Below, piece after piece: positions 6,903-14,598 of a stretch of 45,976 nt of DNA. The stretch comes from Pseudolabrys sp. (GTDB taxonomy: Bacteria; Pseudomonadota; Alphaproteobacteria; Rhizobiales; Xanthobacteraceae). The position numbers were made by a program, and so were the translations under genes. The stretch is from NCBI GenBank assembly GCA_030651965.1, contig JAUSBQ010000454.1, forward strand, positions 1 to 45,976. The letters are read 5' to 3'. The first letter of the stretch is position 1. The number at the start of each line of letters is the position of its first letter. The notes beneath the pieces are model-generated. The model saw only the letters and a list, made by a program, of their open reading frames with translations. It searched no databases and was not told the DNA's origin.

Positions 6903-9263
6903 ATGGCCGCTGACAAACTGGCGCTCGATCTGACGCTCGTGCTGCCGCACATCCCCGACGAGCGGGATTCCTGCGTCGAGCGGCTGATTTCTCTGCTCAA
7001 GGGCGAGAGCATCGACCGGGCTCACGTCGTTCACGAGGACGGCAAAGCGCGGCTATGCCTGCACTACGATTCCGAGCGGATCGGATTAGCGGAAGTCCGC
7101 CAACTGGTCACCTCAGCCGGTGCCGCGATCGACAAGCGTTATGTGCATGAAAGCCTTCGCATCGAAGGCATGGACTGCCCGACTTGCGCCAACGTCATCG
7201 AGCACGCCCTCGGCCGCCTCGAAGGCGTGCTTGAGGCCAAGGTGAGCTACGCAGCCGAGCGGCTGCGCCTGGAATACGATAGCGAACAAACATCGCACCG
7301 GGCGGTGAAGCGCCGTATCGAAGCACTGGGCTATCACGTCTTCGCATTGGAAGCCGACGCCGGATGGTGGCTAGAGCATCGCGAGCTGGTTTTCAGTGTC
7401 ACCGCCGGCGTACTGCTGCTCGGCGGCTGGCTCGGGGGGCTCGCGGGCGCGCCAGCCGCGGTATCTCTTGGGCTCTATCTCGCAGCCTATGCATTCGGCG
7501 GCTTCTTCACCGTGCGCGACGCGGTGCAAAGCCTGTGGGCGAGGCGATTCGATATCGACACCCTCATGCTGGTCGCGGCGGTGGGGGCGGCGATCCTGGG
7601 GGAATGGGCCGAAGGTGCTCTTCTGCTGTTCCTGTTCAGCCTCGGCCACGCCCTTGAGCATTCGGCTATGGACCGAGCGCGCCACGCGATCGAAGCGCTG
7701 GCCGATCTGGCGCCGAAGACGGCGCTGGTGCGCCGCGATGGGGCGGAAATCGAAGTCCCGGTCGAGGAATTGCTGCGCGGCGACATCGTCATCGTCAAGC
7801 CTGGCCAGCGCCTGCCGGCCGACGGAAAAGTCACCGAGGGTAACTCCGCGGTCGATCAGTCGCCGGTCACCGGCGAGTCGATCCCAGTGGACAAGAGCCC
7901 TGATGACGTCGTCTTCGCGGGCACCGTCAATGGCGACGGAGTTCTGCTGGTCGAAGTCACCAAGCTCACCACGGAAAGTACGCTGGCGCGCATGGTGCGA
8001 CTGGTCTCCGACGCGCAGACGCAGAAATCACCAACCCAGAATTTGACCGACCGTATCGAGCGCGTCTTTGTGCCGGTCGTGCTGATTGGCGCCGGTCTGC
8101 TGATCGCCGTGCCACCGCTGTTCGGCTTTCCCTTTGCCGAGTCCTTCTATCGCGCGATGGCGGTGCTGGTGGCGGCCTCGCCCTGCGCGCTTGCTATCGG
8201 CACGCCGGCGGCGGTGCTCTCGGCCGTGGCCCGCGCCGCGCAGCTAGGCGTGCTGATCAAAGGCGGCGCGCATCTCGAAAATCTTGGCCGGCTGACCGCC
8301 ATCGCCTTCGACAAGACCGGCACGATTACTGAGGGCAAGCCTCGTCTCGCCGACATCGTCGCCTTCGACGCAACCGAGAATGATGTTCTTGCGCTGGCAG
8401 CCGCACTGGAGAGCCGCAGCGGCCATCCATTGGCCCAGGCCATTGTCGCTGCGGCCCGCGAGCGTGGGCTGCGCTGGGACGAGCCCGCGGACTTTGAGGC
8501 GGTGAACGGCAAGGGCATACGCGCGACTCTTGGCGCGCAACGCATCGAGATCGGCAATTTAAAGCTGTTCGCAGGCGAAGCCGTCAGCGTGGCGGCGACA
8601 GAGCAAGTCGAACGGCTGGAAGCCGCCGGACGCACGACGATGCTGGTGCGCGCGGATGGTCGCTTCATCGGCATCGTCGGATTGATGGATACCCCACGCG
8701 CCGGAGTGGCGGCTGTCTTGGCGGAGTTGCGAGCGTTGGGCGTCACCAAGACAGTGATGCTGACAGGGGACAACGAGCGCGTCGCCCGCGCCGTGGCGCA
8801 GACGGTCGGTCTGGAAGACATTCGCGCCAGCCTGTTGCCCGAGGACAAGATCGCCGCTGTGGCCGATCTCGTAAAGGAATATGGCCAGGCGGCCATGGTC
8901 GGCGACGGCGCCAATGACGGGCCCGCGCTCGCCCGCGCCACGGTTGGCATCGCCATGGGTGGCGCCGGTACCGACGTGGCGCTGGAAGCCGCGGATGTCG
9001 TGTTGATGGGCGACGATCTGGGCAAGCTGCCATTCGCTGTCGGCTTGGGCCGCGCGGCGCGAACGATTATCCGCCAGAATCTGTTCATCGCACTCGGTAC
9101 CGTTGCGCTGCTGGTTCCGGCAACTTTGTTCGGCTGGGCCGGCCTCGGCATCGCCGTGCTCATCCACGAGGGGTCGACGATTGTCGTCGTGCTCAATGCG
9201 CTGCGACTACTGACTTACTCCGCTTCGCCGGCACCGTCCGCTTCTCAGGCGAACCCGCAATAG
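6903..9263 (+). CDS. P1B-type heavy-metal-translocating ATPase, P1B-4-like (Co2+/Fe2+/Zn2+ exporter)
   Basis: A 786-residue inner-membrane ATP-driven metal pump. A canonical heavy-metal-associated domain lies at about 85-150, with GMDCPTC (Cys92, Cys95). Before it, residues 8-80 look like a second, degenerate domain of the same fold without C-x-x-C. Catalytic motifs are complete: SPC in the membrane (426-428), phosphorylated Asp470 in DKTGT, HP at 508-509, GDGAND at 667-672. The SPC motif with HEGST (755-759) in the last helix pair is the P1B-4 metal-site signature, pointing to Co2+, Fe2+ or Zn2+ rather than Cu+ (which uses CPC). The ATG at 6903 is used; a TTG at 6891 is possible. It is co-directional with the OsmC gene. 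Confidence 0.92.
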   Translation: MAADKLALDLTLVLPHIPDERDSCVERLISLLKGESIDRAHVVHEDGKARLCLHYDSERIGLAEVRQLVTSAGAAIDKRYVHESLRIEGMDCPTCANVIEHALGRLEGVLEAKVSYAAERLRLEYDSEQTSHRAVKRRIEALGYHVFALEADAGWWLEHRELVFSVTAGVLLLGGWLGGLAGAPAAVSLGLYLAAYAFGGFFTVRDAVQSLWARRFDIDTLMLVAAVGAAILGEWAEGALLLFLFSLGHALEHSAMDRARHAIEALADLAPKTALVRRDGAEIEVPVEELLRGDIVIVKPGQRLPADGKVTEGNSAVDQSPVTGESIPVDKSPDDVVFAGTVNGDGVLLVEVTKLTTESTLARMVRLVSDAQTQKSPTQNLTDRIERVFVPVVLIGAGLLIAVPPLFGFPFAESFYRAMAVLVAASPCALAIGTPAAVLSAVARAAQLGVLIKGGAHLENLGRLTAIAFDKTGTITEGKPRLADIVAFDATENDVLALAAALESRSGHPLAQAIVAAARERGLRWDEPADFEAVNGKGIRATLGAQRIEIGNLKLFAGEAVSVAATEQVERLEAAGRTTMLVRADGRFIGIVGLMDTPRAGVAAVLAELRALGVTKTVMLTGDNERVARAVAQTVGLEDIRASLLPEDKIAAVADLVKEYGQAAMVGDGANDGPALARATVGIAMGGAGTDVALEAADVVLMGDDLGKLPFAVGLGRAARTIIRQNLFIALGTVALLVPATLFGWAGLGIAVLIHEGSTIVVVLNALRLLTYSASPAPSASQANPQ

Positions 9264-9268
9264 CCGCG

Positions 9269-9637
9269 TCACGCAGGTGGCGTGGCGGCCGCAACCTTTT
9301 GCGCTTCAAATTGCGCATAGGCCTCGAAGGCATGACTCGCATACATGGCCGATGGCCCGGCCCCCATATAGATCGCCATGCCAAGGGCCTCGGCGACTTC
9401 ATCGCGGGAGGCGCCGTGCTCGAAAGCCGCTTTGACGTGAAACGCGATGCAGTCGTCGCATCTGACGGCGACGGAAATGGCGAGAGCAATGAGTTCCTTG
9501 GTCTTGCCGTCGAGCGCCTTCGCCGTCAGCGCAGCCTGGGCGATATTGGCAAAGGCCTTCATGACCTCCGGCGCGCCGCCCCGCAGATTGCGCAGCGACC
9601 CCGTCAAATCCTTCACCAAATCCGGCCAATCTGTCAT
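9269..9637 (-). CDS. carboxymuconolactone decarboxylase / AhpD-like protein
   Basis: A 122-residue all-helical protein of the AhpD/CMD family. The redox motif C-D-D-C with a downstream His is intact (Cys60, Cys63, His67 in CDDCIAFHVKAAFEHGAS), which fits an AhpD-like thiol peroxidase or disulfide reductase rather than a true decarboxylase. It converges on the metal ATPase with only 5 bp between stop codons. The start at 9637 fits the domain length and has a GGAA upstream. An FNR/FixK-type box is centred about 92 bp upstream, mirroring the box before the OsmC gene, so this gene probably belongs to the same low-oxygen or redox regulon. Confidence 0.85.
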   Translation of the reverse strand: MTDWPDLVKDLTGSLRNLRGGAPEVMKAFANIAQAALTAKALDGKTKELIALAISVAVRCDDCIAFHVKAAFEHGASRDEVAEALGMAIYMGAGPSAMYASHAFEAYAQFEAQKVAAATPPA

Positions 9638-10006
9638 CGCGCAAGTTCCAACTTTGCCATCAGCAACTGGGCTGGGCAGCACCGCTTCAACAACCTTGAT
9701 AATTCCAATTGGGCGTCGGTCTTTGACCTGCATCAACGCGGTATTAATCCGCATCAAACTTCGATAGTGCGGAACTTTCCGTTCCGTATTCGGACGCGCG
9801 CCGGCCCCCGCGCGCCGCAGCATCACACCATAAAATAGATTGCTACAGCATTTGTACATTTCAACCGTGTATTTCGTAACCACGTTCTTACAGGCCGTCT
9901 TTATTTTTGGTTGCTTGAATGAGCGCTGGAATTGGGGGTCCGGCAAAGGCCCATAGGTCCGCGCGCGCCAATGCGAGGCTGACGGCATACGAACAAAATC
10001 AGGGTC
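9638..10006. other. 369-bp divergent intergenic region
   Basis: No credible coding sequence. It holds the FNR/FixK-type box at 9723-9736, a short inverted repeat CGGAAC/GTTCCG (9770-9786), a GC-rich patch around 9790-9820 and an AT-rich stretch at 9826-9920 that could hold the GGDEF-EAL promoter. I cannot assign a firm -35/-10 pair. Confidence 0.5.
9723..9736 (-). promoter_or_regulatory. FNR/FixK-type box upstream of the AhpD-like gene
   Basis: TTGACCTGCATCAA is a perfect TTGA-N6-TCAA palindrome centred about 92 bp before the AhpD-like start. On the minus strand a -10-like TTATCA (9702-9697) sits at the right distance for activation from -41.5. It could instead act on the GGDEF-EAL gene, but that start is about 280 bp away. 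Confidence 0.5.
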
Positions 10007-12898
10007 ATGAGCTTACGCAGCCGCCTTCTTTTCCTCGTCGTCCTGGCAACGTTGGTGCCTACGACCCTGTTGGGGATTCGTTTTTTCCAGAATCGCGCGG
10101 CGGAAATCGACGCGGCGCTGGCGCGGCAAGCCTCGCTCGCCAGCAACATCGCGAACGACCTCGACGAAAAAATTCAAGGCACCGCGCAACTGCAATTCGG
10201 GCTGGCGCGCGCCATCGACCTGGACAGCGCCGACCGCGCGGAATGCTCGGCCTTCCTTTCCGCGGTCCGCGAGGCGTACGCGCAATATACCGGCATCCTG
10301 ACGATCGCGCCGAACGGAAGGCTGTTCTGCGATTCACTCCAGACCAACCGCGAGCTCGATCTCAACGATCGGGATTATTTCAAGAAGGCCGTGGGGACCT
10401 CGGACATTGTGACGCTTCAGCCGGCCGTCGGCAGGCTGACCGGCATGTCGGTGCTGCAAATCGCCTATCCAGCGCGAACGCCGGCCGGTGCATTGAAGTA
10501 CGTCCTTCTGGCCTCCTTCAACTTGCAGAAATTCGTCGATCATCATATCGAGCAACTGTCCGGCACCGTCAAGATTCTGCTGGTTGACAAGGCCGGCACA
10601 GTTCTGGTGGCGCCGCATACCCAAACCTGGACCAAGCCGGTGGGCACTTCGATAGCCGGTACGGATCTGTTTCAACTCGCGGTCGGGCAATCCGGCGGCC
10701 AGGCCCGCGAAGTGACCGGCTTCGAGGGCCGCCGGCAGTTCTGGGCCGCGGCTGACACGCCCGCGGTCCGCGATGCCGGCCTCTATGTCTTGGTCGGCAT
10801 GCCACGCGACGGCCTGGTCGCCGCCGCCAACAACCGCCTGTACGAAGACTTCGCCATCGTCGGTATCGTCGCCTTGCTGCTGTTCGCCGGCGTGTGGACG
10901 CTGGCGGAGATCGGCATTCGCCGTCAAGTCGGCCGCATCGCGGCGATGGCCAAGAAGCTCGGCGCCGGCGACCTCGGCGTGCGCATCGCCGCGCCCTATC
11001 CCGGCGGCGAACTCGGCCAGCTCATGAATGAGCTCAACGCCACCGCTTCCTCGCTGCAGCAGCAACATGCCGCCATTGACGATCTGAACCGCAAGCTGCG
11101 CCAGTCGCAGCAGGTCGAGGCCCGCACCAAGGTCTTTCTCGACACCGTCATCGACCATATTCCAAACGCGGTCTCGGTGAAGGTGCCAAACGCCCCGGGA
11201 CGCGACTCCAGCGACTGGCGGCTGACGCTCGTGAACAAGGCTTATGAGACCCTTGCCGGACGGACCCGCGATCAGTTGATCGGCAAGTCGGCCCGCGAGA
11301 TCTATTCGAGCGAGACGGCCGACTACATCATAACCTCGGATGCGCACGCGCTGAACTCACCCGCGGCGGTCATCACACCTGAATTTCCCACGACAATGGA
11401 GATCGGCGAACGCATCGTCACCTCGAAGCGGGTCGCCATCCGCGACGCCGACGGCGTCCCTCAATACGTTCTCACCGTGCTGGAAGATATAACCGCCAAG
11501 CGCCGTTCCGAAGAGCGCATATCGTATATGGCGCATTACGACACGCTGACCGACCTGCCGAACCGCGCCGCCTTCAACGCGTTCTTCGCCACGACGATCG
11601 CGCAGGCGGCGAAGAAGGGCGAAAGCTTCACCATTCTGAGCATCGACCTCGACCGCTTCAAGGAGACCAATGACGTCTACGGCCATGCCGCCGGCGACGT
11701 GCTGTTGCAGGAAGTCGCCCGCCGCCTGCGCAACGCCGCCGCCGGCGCCTTCGTGGCGCGGATCGGTGGCGACGAATTCACCCTCGTCGTCACCGGCGGC
11801 ATTCATCCCGCCGCGGCTCTGGCGGTCGCCGACGAACTGCTGGCGGCCTTTGTCGACGACTTCATGATCGGCGGCAAACGCTTTCAGATCGGCCTGAGCA
11901 TCGGCGGCGCCGTCTATCCGCATGACGGCATCGACGCCAAGACGCTGATGGTCAATGCCGACGCCGCGCTCTACCGGGCCAAGGCCGAACCGCGCGCCTG
12001 CGTCCGGTTTTTCCAGCCGGAAATGGGCGCCCAGTTGCAGCAGCGGCACGATCTGCAACTGGATCTCAAATCGGCGATCGATCGAGGCGGCCTGTCGCTG
12101 CACTACCAGCCGCAATTCAGGATCACCGGCGAAGTCGTCGGTTTCGAAGCCTTGGCGCGCTGGCAATCCCCGACGCGGGGCATGGTGCCGCCTTCCACGT
12201 TTATCCCGATCGCCGAAGAGTACAGCCTCATCATTCCGTTGGGCGAATGGGCGCTGCGCGAAGCCTGCAGCGAGGCCGCGTCCTGGGAGAAGCCGCTTTC
12301 AATCGCCGTCAACGTGTCGCCGATCCAGTTTCACCACGGCGATCTGCCGAGCCTGGTGCATGAGATCCTGCTCGAAACCGGGCTGCCGCCCGCCCGGCTA
12401 GAACTCGAAATCACCGAAGGCGTGCTGATCAACGACTTCTCCCGCGCGCTCGCGATCCTGTGCAAGCTCAAGGCGCTCGGCGTGCGGATCGCGCTGGACG
12501 ACTTCGGCAAGGGATACTCGTCGCTGTCGTATCTGCACTCGTTTCCGTTCGACAAGATCAAGATCGACCGCGCCTTCGTCGCCGACCTGGAGCACAATCA
12601 CCACTCGATGGCCATCGTGCGCGCGGTGATCGGGCTCGGCCACAGCCTCAAGATTCCGATCCTCGCCGAAGGCGTCGAGACCGCATCGCAGCGCGCCTTC
12701 CTGTTGCAGGCCGGATGCGACGAGATTCAAGGCTATCTCACCGGCCGGCCCTATCCGATGGCCGACTACGCCGAACTGGTCGGGCGCCCCTCGATCTACA
12801 GAAAAGACGCGCGGCGCACCGCGGTCGATCAAAGCCCGCCGGTCAAACGCGCCGTCGGCCAAGCGCAGCCATTTCCGCGCAAGGTAGGGCCGGTTTAA
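10007..12898 (+). CDS. membrane sensor GGDEF-EAL protein (cyclic-di-GMP metabolism)
   Basis: A 963-residue signalling protein. A first membrane helix (about 5-24) and a second (about 282-302) bracket a periplasmic Cache-type sensor domain. HAMP follows (about 303-355), then a coiled-coil linker (SLQQQHAAIDDLNRKLRQSQQ), a PAS domain (about 373-500), GGDEF and EAL. The GGDEF active site is exact (587-591, in RIGGDEF), so cyclase activity is plausible. The EAL motif is intact (714-716, in GFEALARW), and DDFGKGYSSLSYL carries the paired Asp residues needed for phosphodiesterase activity. It may be bifunctional. It is a lone gene with no partner; a link to motility genes in the window is an inference. 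Confidence 0.92.
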   Translation: MSLRSRLLFLVVLATLVPTTLLGIRFFQNRAAEIDAALARQASLASNIANDLDEKIQGTAQLQFGLARAIDLDSADRAECSAFLSAVREAYAQYTGILTIAPNGRLFCDSLQTNRELDLNDRDYFKKAVGTSDIVTLQPAVGRLTGMSVLQIAYPARTPAGALKYVLLASFNLQKFVDHHIEQLSGTVKILLVDKAGTVLVAPHTQTWTKPVGTSIAGTDLFQLAVGQSGGQAREVTGFEGRRQFWAAADTPAVRDAGLYVLVGMPRDGLVAAANNRLYEDFAIVGIVALLLFAGVWTLAEIGIRRQVGRIAAMAKKLGAGDLGVRIAAPYPGGELGQLMNELNATASSLQQQHAAIDDLNRKLRQSQQVEARTKVFLDTVIDHIPNAVSVKVPNAPGRDSSDWRLTLVNKAYETLAGRTRDQLIGKSAREIYSSETADYIITSDAHALNSPAAVITPEFPTTMEIGERIVTSKRVAIRDADGVPQYVLTVLEDITAKRRSEERISYMAHYDTLTDLPNRAAFNAFFATTIAQAAKKGESFTILSIDLDRFKETNDVYGHAAGDVLLQEVARRLRNAAAGAFVARIGGDEFTLVVTGGIHPAAALAVADELLAAFVDDFMIGGKRFQIGLSIGGAVYPHDGIDAKTLMVNADAALYRAKAEPRACVRFFQPEMGAQLQQRHDLQLDLKSAIDRGGLSLHYQPQFRITGEVVGFEALARWQSPTRGMVPPSTFIPIAEEYSLIIPLGEWALREACSEAASWEKPLSIAVNVSPIQFHHGDLPSLVHEILLETGLPPARLELEITEGVLINDFSRALAILCKLKALGVRIALDDFGKGYSSLSYLHSFPFDKIKIDRAFVADLEHNHHSMAIVRAVIGLGHSLKIPILAEGVETASQRAFLLQAGCDEIQGYLTGRPYPMADYAELVGRPSIYRKDARRTAVDQSPPVKRAVGQAQPFPRKVGPV

Positions 12899-12995
12899 TC
12901 ATATTCGGGCCCTGCCCCTGTAAAGCCACGAATTTCGGCCTATATACTGAGAACCCCATTATTCCGCCGGTCGTTCGGCGTTTCGGAGACATATC

Positions 12996-13247
12996 GTGCA
13001 AAAATTCGATTTTTCCGCTCCCGCGGAGCTTTTCCCGTCGCGTAACCGCAAGATCGCCAACAAGGTCCGTTATCGCCGTTTCGACACCGCGGCCGACGCC
13101 ATCCGCTTCGCGGTCGAGGAATTGCCGGAGCCGCTGCTGCTTGGCGCCTATATCGAGATCAGGGAAGCCCGCCTTGGCCACAAGGACATCCGCGCGCTGT
13201 ACGATTGCGAGAGCTATCCGCTCAAGAAGGCGGTCGCGGCCGTCTAA
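12996..13247 (+). CDS. conserved hypothetical protein, 83 aa
   Basis: Small, charged, cytoplasmic. It begins at a GTG (MQKFDFSAPAELFPSR) with a GGAG ribosome site eight bases upstream. It contains RKIANKVRYRRFDTAADAIRFA-type sequence and ends ESYPLKKAVAAV. Proteins of this look are common next to cold-shock genes in Bradyrhizobium relatives, but no function is established to my knowledge. It lies upstream of the cspA promoter and has its own spacing, so co-transcription with the cold-shock gene is uncertain. Confidence 0.65.
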   Translation: MQKFDFSAPAELFPSRNRKIANKVRYRRFDTAADAIRFAVEELPEPLLLGAYIEIREARLGHKDIRALYDCESYPLKKAVAAV

Positions 13248-13277
13248 TTCTGGCATCCGGTGCGATTGCGCGTGGGT

Positions 13278-13306
13278 TTGACGGTTTTCGCCGTTTCGTC
13301 TATGTA
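13278..13306 (+). promoter_or_regulatory. sigma-70-type promoter of the cold-shock gene
   Basis: TTGACG (13278-13283), a 17-bp spacer, then TATGTA (13301-13306), close to consensus on both elements. It would start transcription near 13313. A second TTGACA at 13366-13371 lacks a good -10 at 17 bp. Confidence 0.55.
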
Positions 13307-13312
13307 AAACCT

Positions 13313-13475
13313 GTTGAAACTTTCGTTTTTGGTTATGCCTTGCTGAACTGCCCCTTTTTGGGCGCTTGACAATGCACCCCCCAAAACTCGGTGTTTCGAT
13401 CGCGCTGGCGTAAGTGCTCGCGCGAACCCAACGCAAGCAGCGCATAACGCAAGCATAACGGAAAAAGGTGCCACG
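13313..13475 (+). promoter_or_regulatory. long 5' leader of the cold-shock mRNA
   Basis: If the promoter at 13278 is used, the mRNA has a leader of about 160 nt. That length is typical of cold-shock genes whose leader refolds with temperature. Short pairing segments such as GCCC..GGGC around 13350-13363 are visible. The temperature response is inference. Confidence 0.4.
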
Positions 13476-13679
13476 ATGGCGACAGGTACGGTCAAGTTCT
13501 TCAATACCCAAAAAGGTTTCGGTTTCATCACTCCGAGCGACGGCTCCAAGGACGTGTTCGTGCACATCAGCGCCGTCGAGCGCGCCGGCATGAGCACGCT
13601 CAATGAAGGCCAGCGCCTGTCGTACGAAATCATCACCGAGCGCGGCAAGCAGGCGGCGGGCAATCTGCAGAACGCCTGA
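13476..13679 (+). CDS. cspA: cold-shock domain protein (CspA family)
   Basis: A 67-residue single cold-shock domain, the family's usual size. Both RNA-binding motifs are present: RNP1 as KGFGFI (about residues 13-18) and RNP2 as VFVHIS (about 27-32). It binds single-stranded nucleic acid and acts as an RNA chaperone at low temperature or in stationary phase. A good promoter and long leader lie upstream and a strong intrinsic terminator lies just downstream, so it is a single-gene transcript. Confidence 0.95.
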   Translation: MATGTVKFFNTQKGFGFITPSDGSKDVFVHISAVERAGMSTLNEGQRLSYEIITERGKQAAGNLQNA

Positions 13680-13714
13680 TCGACGCCACCGTTTCGTTTT
13701 TCAAAGAACGCGCA

Positions 13715-13745
13715 ACGCCCGGCCTCCGCGCCGGGCGTTTTCGTC
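13715..13745 (+). terminator. intrinsic terminator of cspA
   Basis: A nine-base-pair stem, ACGCCCGGC (13715-13723) with GCCGGGCGT (13730-13738), closes a six-base loop and runs straight into TTTTCGT. Confidence 0.85.
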
Positions 13746-13772
13746 TTACGCACAAAGAGATTGCAAGCCGCC

Positions 13773-13967
13773 ATGACCCACAAATACGCCGCCGGCCAGG
13801 ATGTCTATTTCGAGCCGACCTTCGGCAACGCGGCGGCGCGCGGCCAGTACAAGGTGATCCGTCCGCTACCGGTCGAAAACGACAACCGGCGGTCCTACCG
13901 GATCAAGAGCCTCACCGAGAATTTCGAGCGCATCGCCGAAGAGCATCAGCTCAGCCAAGGCGACTGA
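13773..13967 (+). CDS. small conserved hypothetical protein, 64 aa
   Basis: Begins MTHKYAAGQDVYFEPTFG and ends EEHQLSQGD. The middle (YKVIRPLPVENDNRRSYRIKS, then FERIAEEHQL) suggests a small beta-barrel followed by a helix. Soluble and without Cys. It follows the cspA terminator by about 28 bp and therefore needs its own promoter, or depends on read-through. I recognise the type from Bradyrhizobium-like genomes but know no function. Confidence 0.6.
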   Translation: MTHKYAAGQDVYFEPTFGNAAARGQYKVIRPLPVENDNRRSYRIKSLTENFERIAEEHQLSQGD

Positions 13968-14066
13968 CCGCTTTCCGGCGCCGCCACACGCGCGCCACGG
14001 CTTCGCCGTGCCTGCGCCTTACGGCCTGATCTCACATTCTTTCACCGTTCCGTGATGGCCCCCTGT

Positions 14067-14091
14067 GGAACCAGGGTGGCCCGCTTACGTT
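14067..14091 (+). promoter_or_regulatory. EcfG (general stress sigma) promoter
   Basis: GGAAC (14067-14071), a 16-bp spacer, then CGTT (14088-14091) matches the alphaproteobacterial EcfG consensus GGAAC-N16/17-CGTT exactly. It lies about 100 bp before the small membrane-protein gene at 14194. Confidence 0.55.
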
Positions 14092-14193
14092 GATGGCACG
14101 AACAGCGCGAACCGGGCGGCGTGTCCGCTTTGAGGTCGCTTTGAACTTTTCTCTGGGCCGGATCGACATATGTCCGAGACCTTGGAGGATGCC

Positions 14194-14403
14194 ATGAACT
14201 GGTCGATGTACACCGCCGATCGTACCACCCACCTCAAGATCGTGGTCGTCGGACTTTGCGCCGCGCTGCTGATCGCCGTCATCGGCATCTCGGCGCGCCA
14301 ACTCAACCTCGGCGTCGACATCATGTCGGCGCAGGGACCCGCCGTTTACAAGGCCGGCGGCCCGGTTGTTTACACCGTGCGCGACGGCACCACCGTTCGC
14401 TAG
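14194..14403 (+). CDS. small single-pass membrane protein, 69 aa, probably stress-induced
   Basis: Begins MNWSMYTADRTTHLKIVVVG, with a single helix (about 15-35, KIVVVGLCAALLIAVIGISA) that anchors it in the membrane. The C-terminal half is short, periplasmic or cytoplasmic, and ends VYTVRDGTTVR. The start at 14194 is preferred to the ATG at 14170 because a strong GGAGG sits at proper distance. The upstream EcfG promoter implies induction in the general stress response. An excellent terminator follows. Related small proteins occur across Bradyrhizobium-like genomes, with no assigned function known to me. Confidence 0.7.
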   Translation: MNWSMYTADRTTHLKIVVVGLCAALLIAVIGISARQLNLGVDIMSAQGPAVYKAGGPVVYTVRDGTTVR

Positions 14404-14432
14404 CGTTTCGTTTTCGAACCTCCCCCCAAACT

Positions 14433-14461
14433 TGCGCGCCCAATCGGCGCGCATTTTTTTT
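14433..14461 (+). terminator. intrinsic terminator
   Basis: TGCGCGCC (14433-14440) pairs perfectly with GGCGCGCA (14446-14453) around a five-base loop, followed by eight T residues. Confidence 0.9.
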
Positions 14462-14598
14462 GGGTTGCGCCTTTCTGCGGCGAATGACCGCGCCGACGGC
14501 GCCGCGCCGGCATCCTCCCTTGCATCGCCCTGCAAATGCCGCAGGGTATTGGCATCAGCGAATCATTGTCCTCGCCCGCCAACAGAGCGAAGCCCTCT

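Noticed and set aside
14032-14535. 167-codon minus-strand frame over the small membrane-protein gene
   Set aside because: It crosses a perfect intrinsic terminator and the EcfG promoter and is antisense to a gene with a strong ribosome site.
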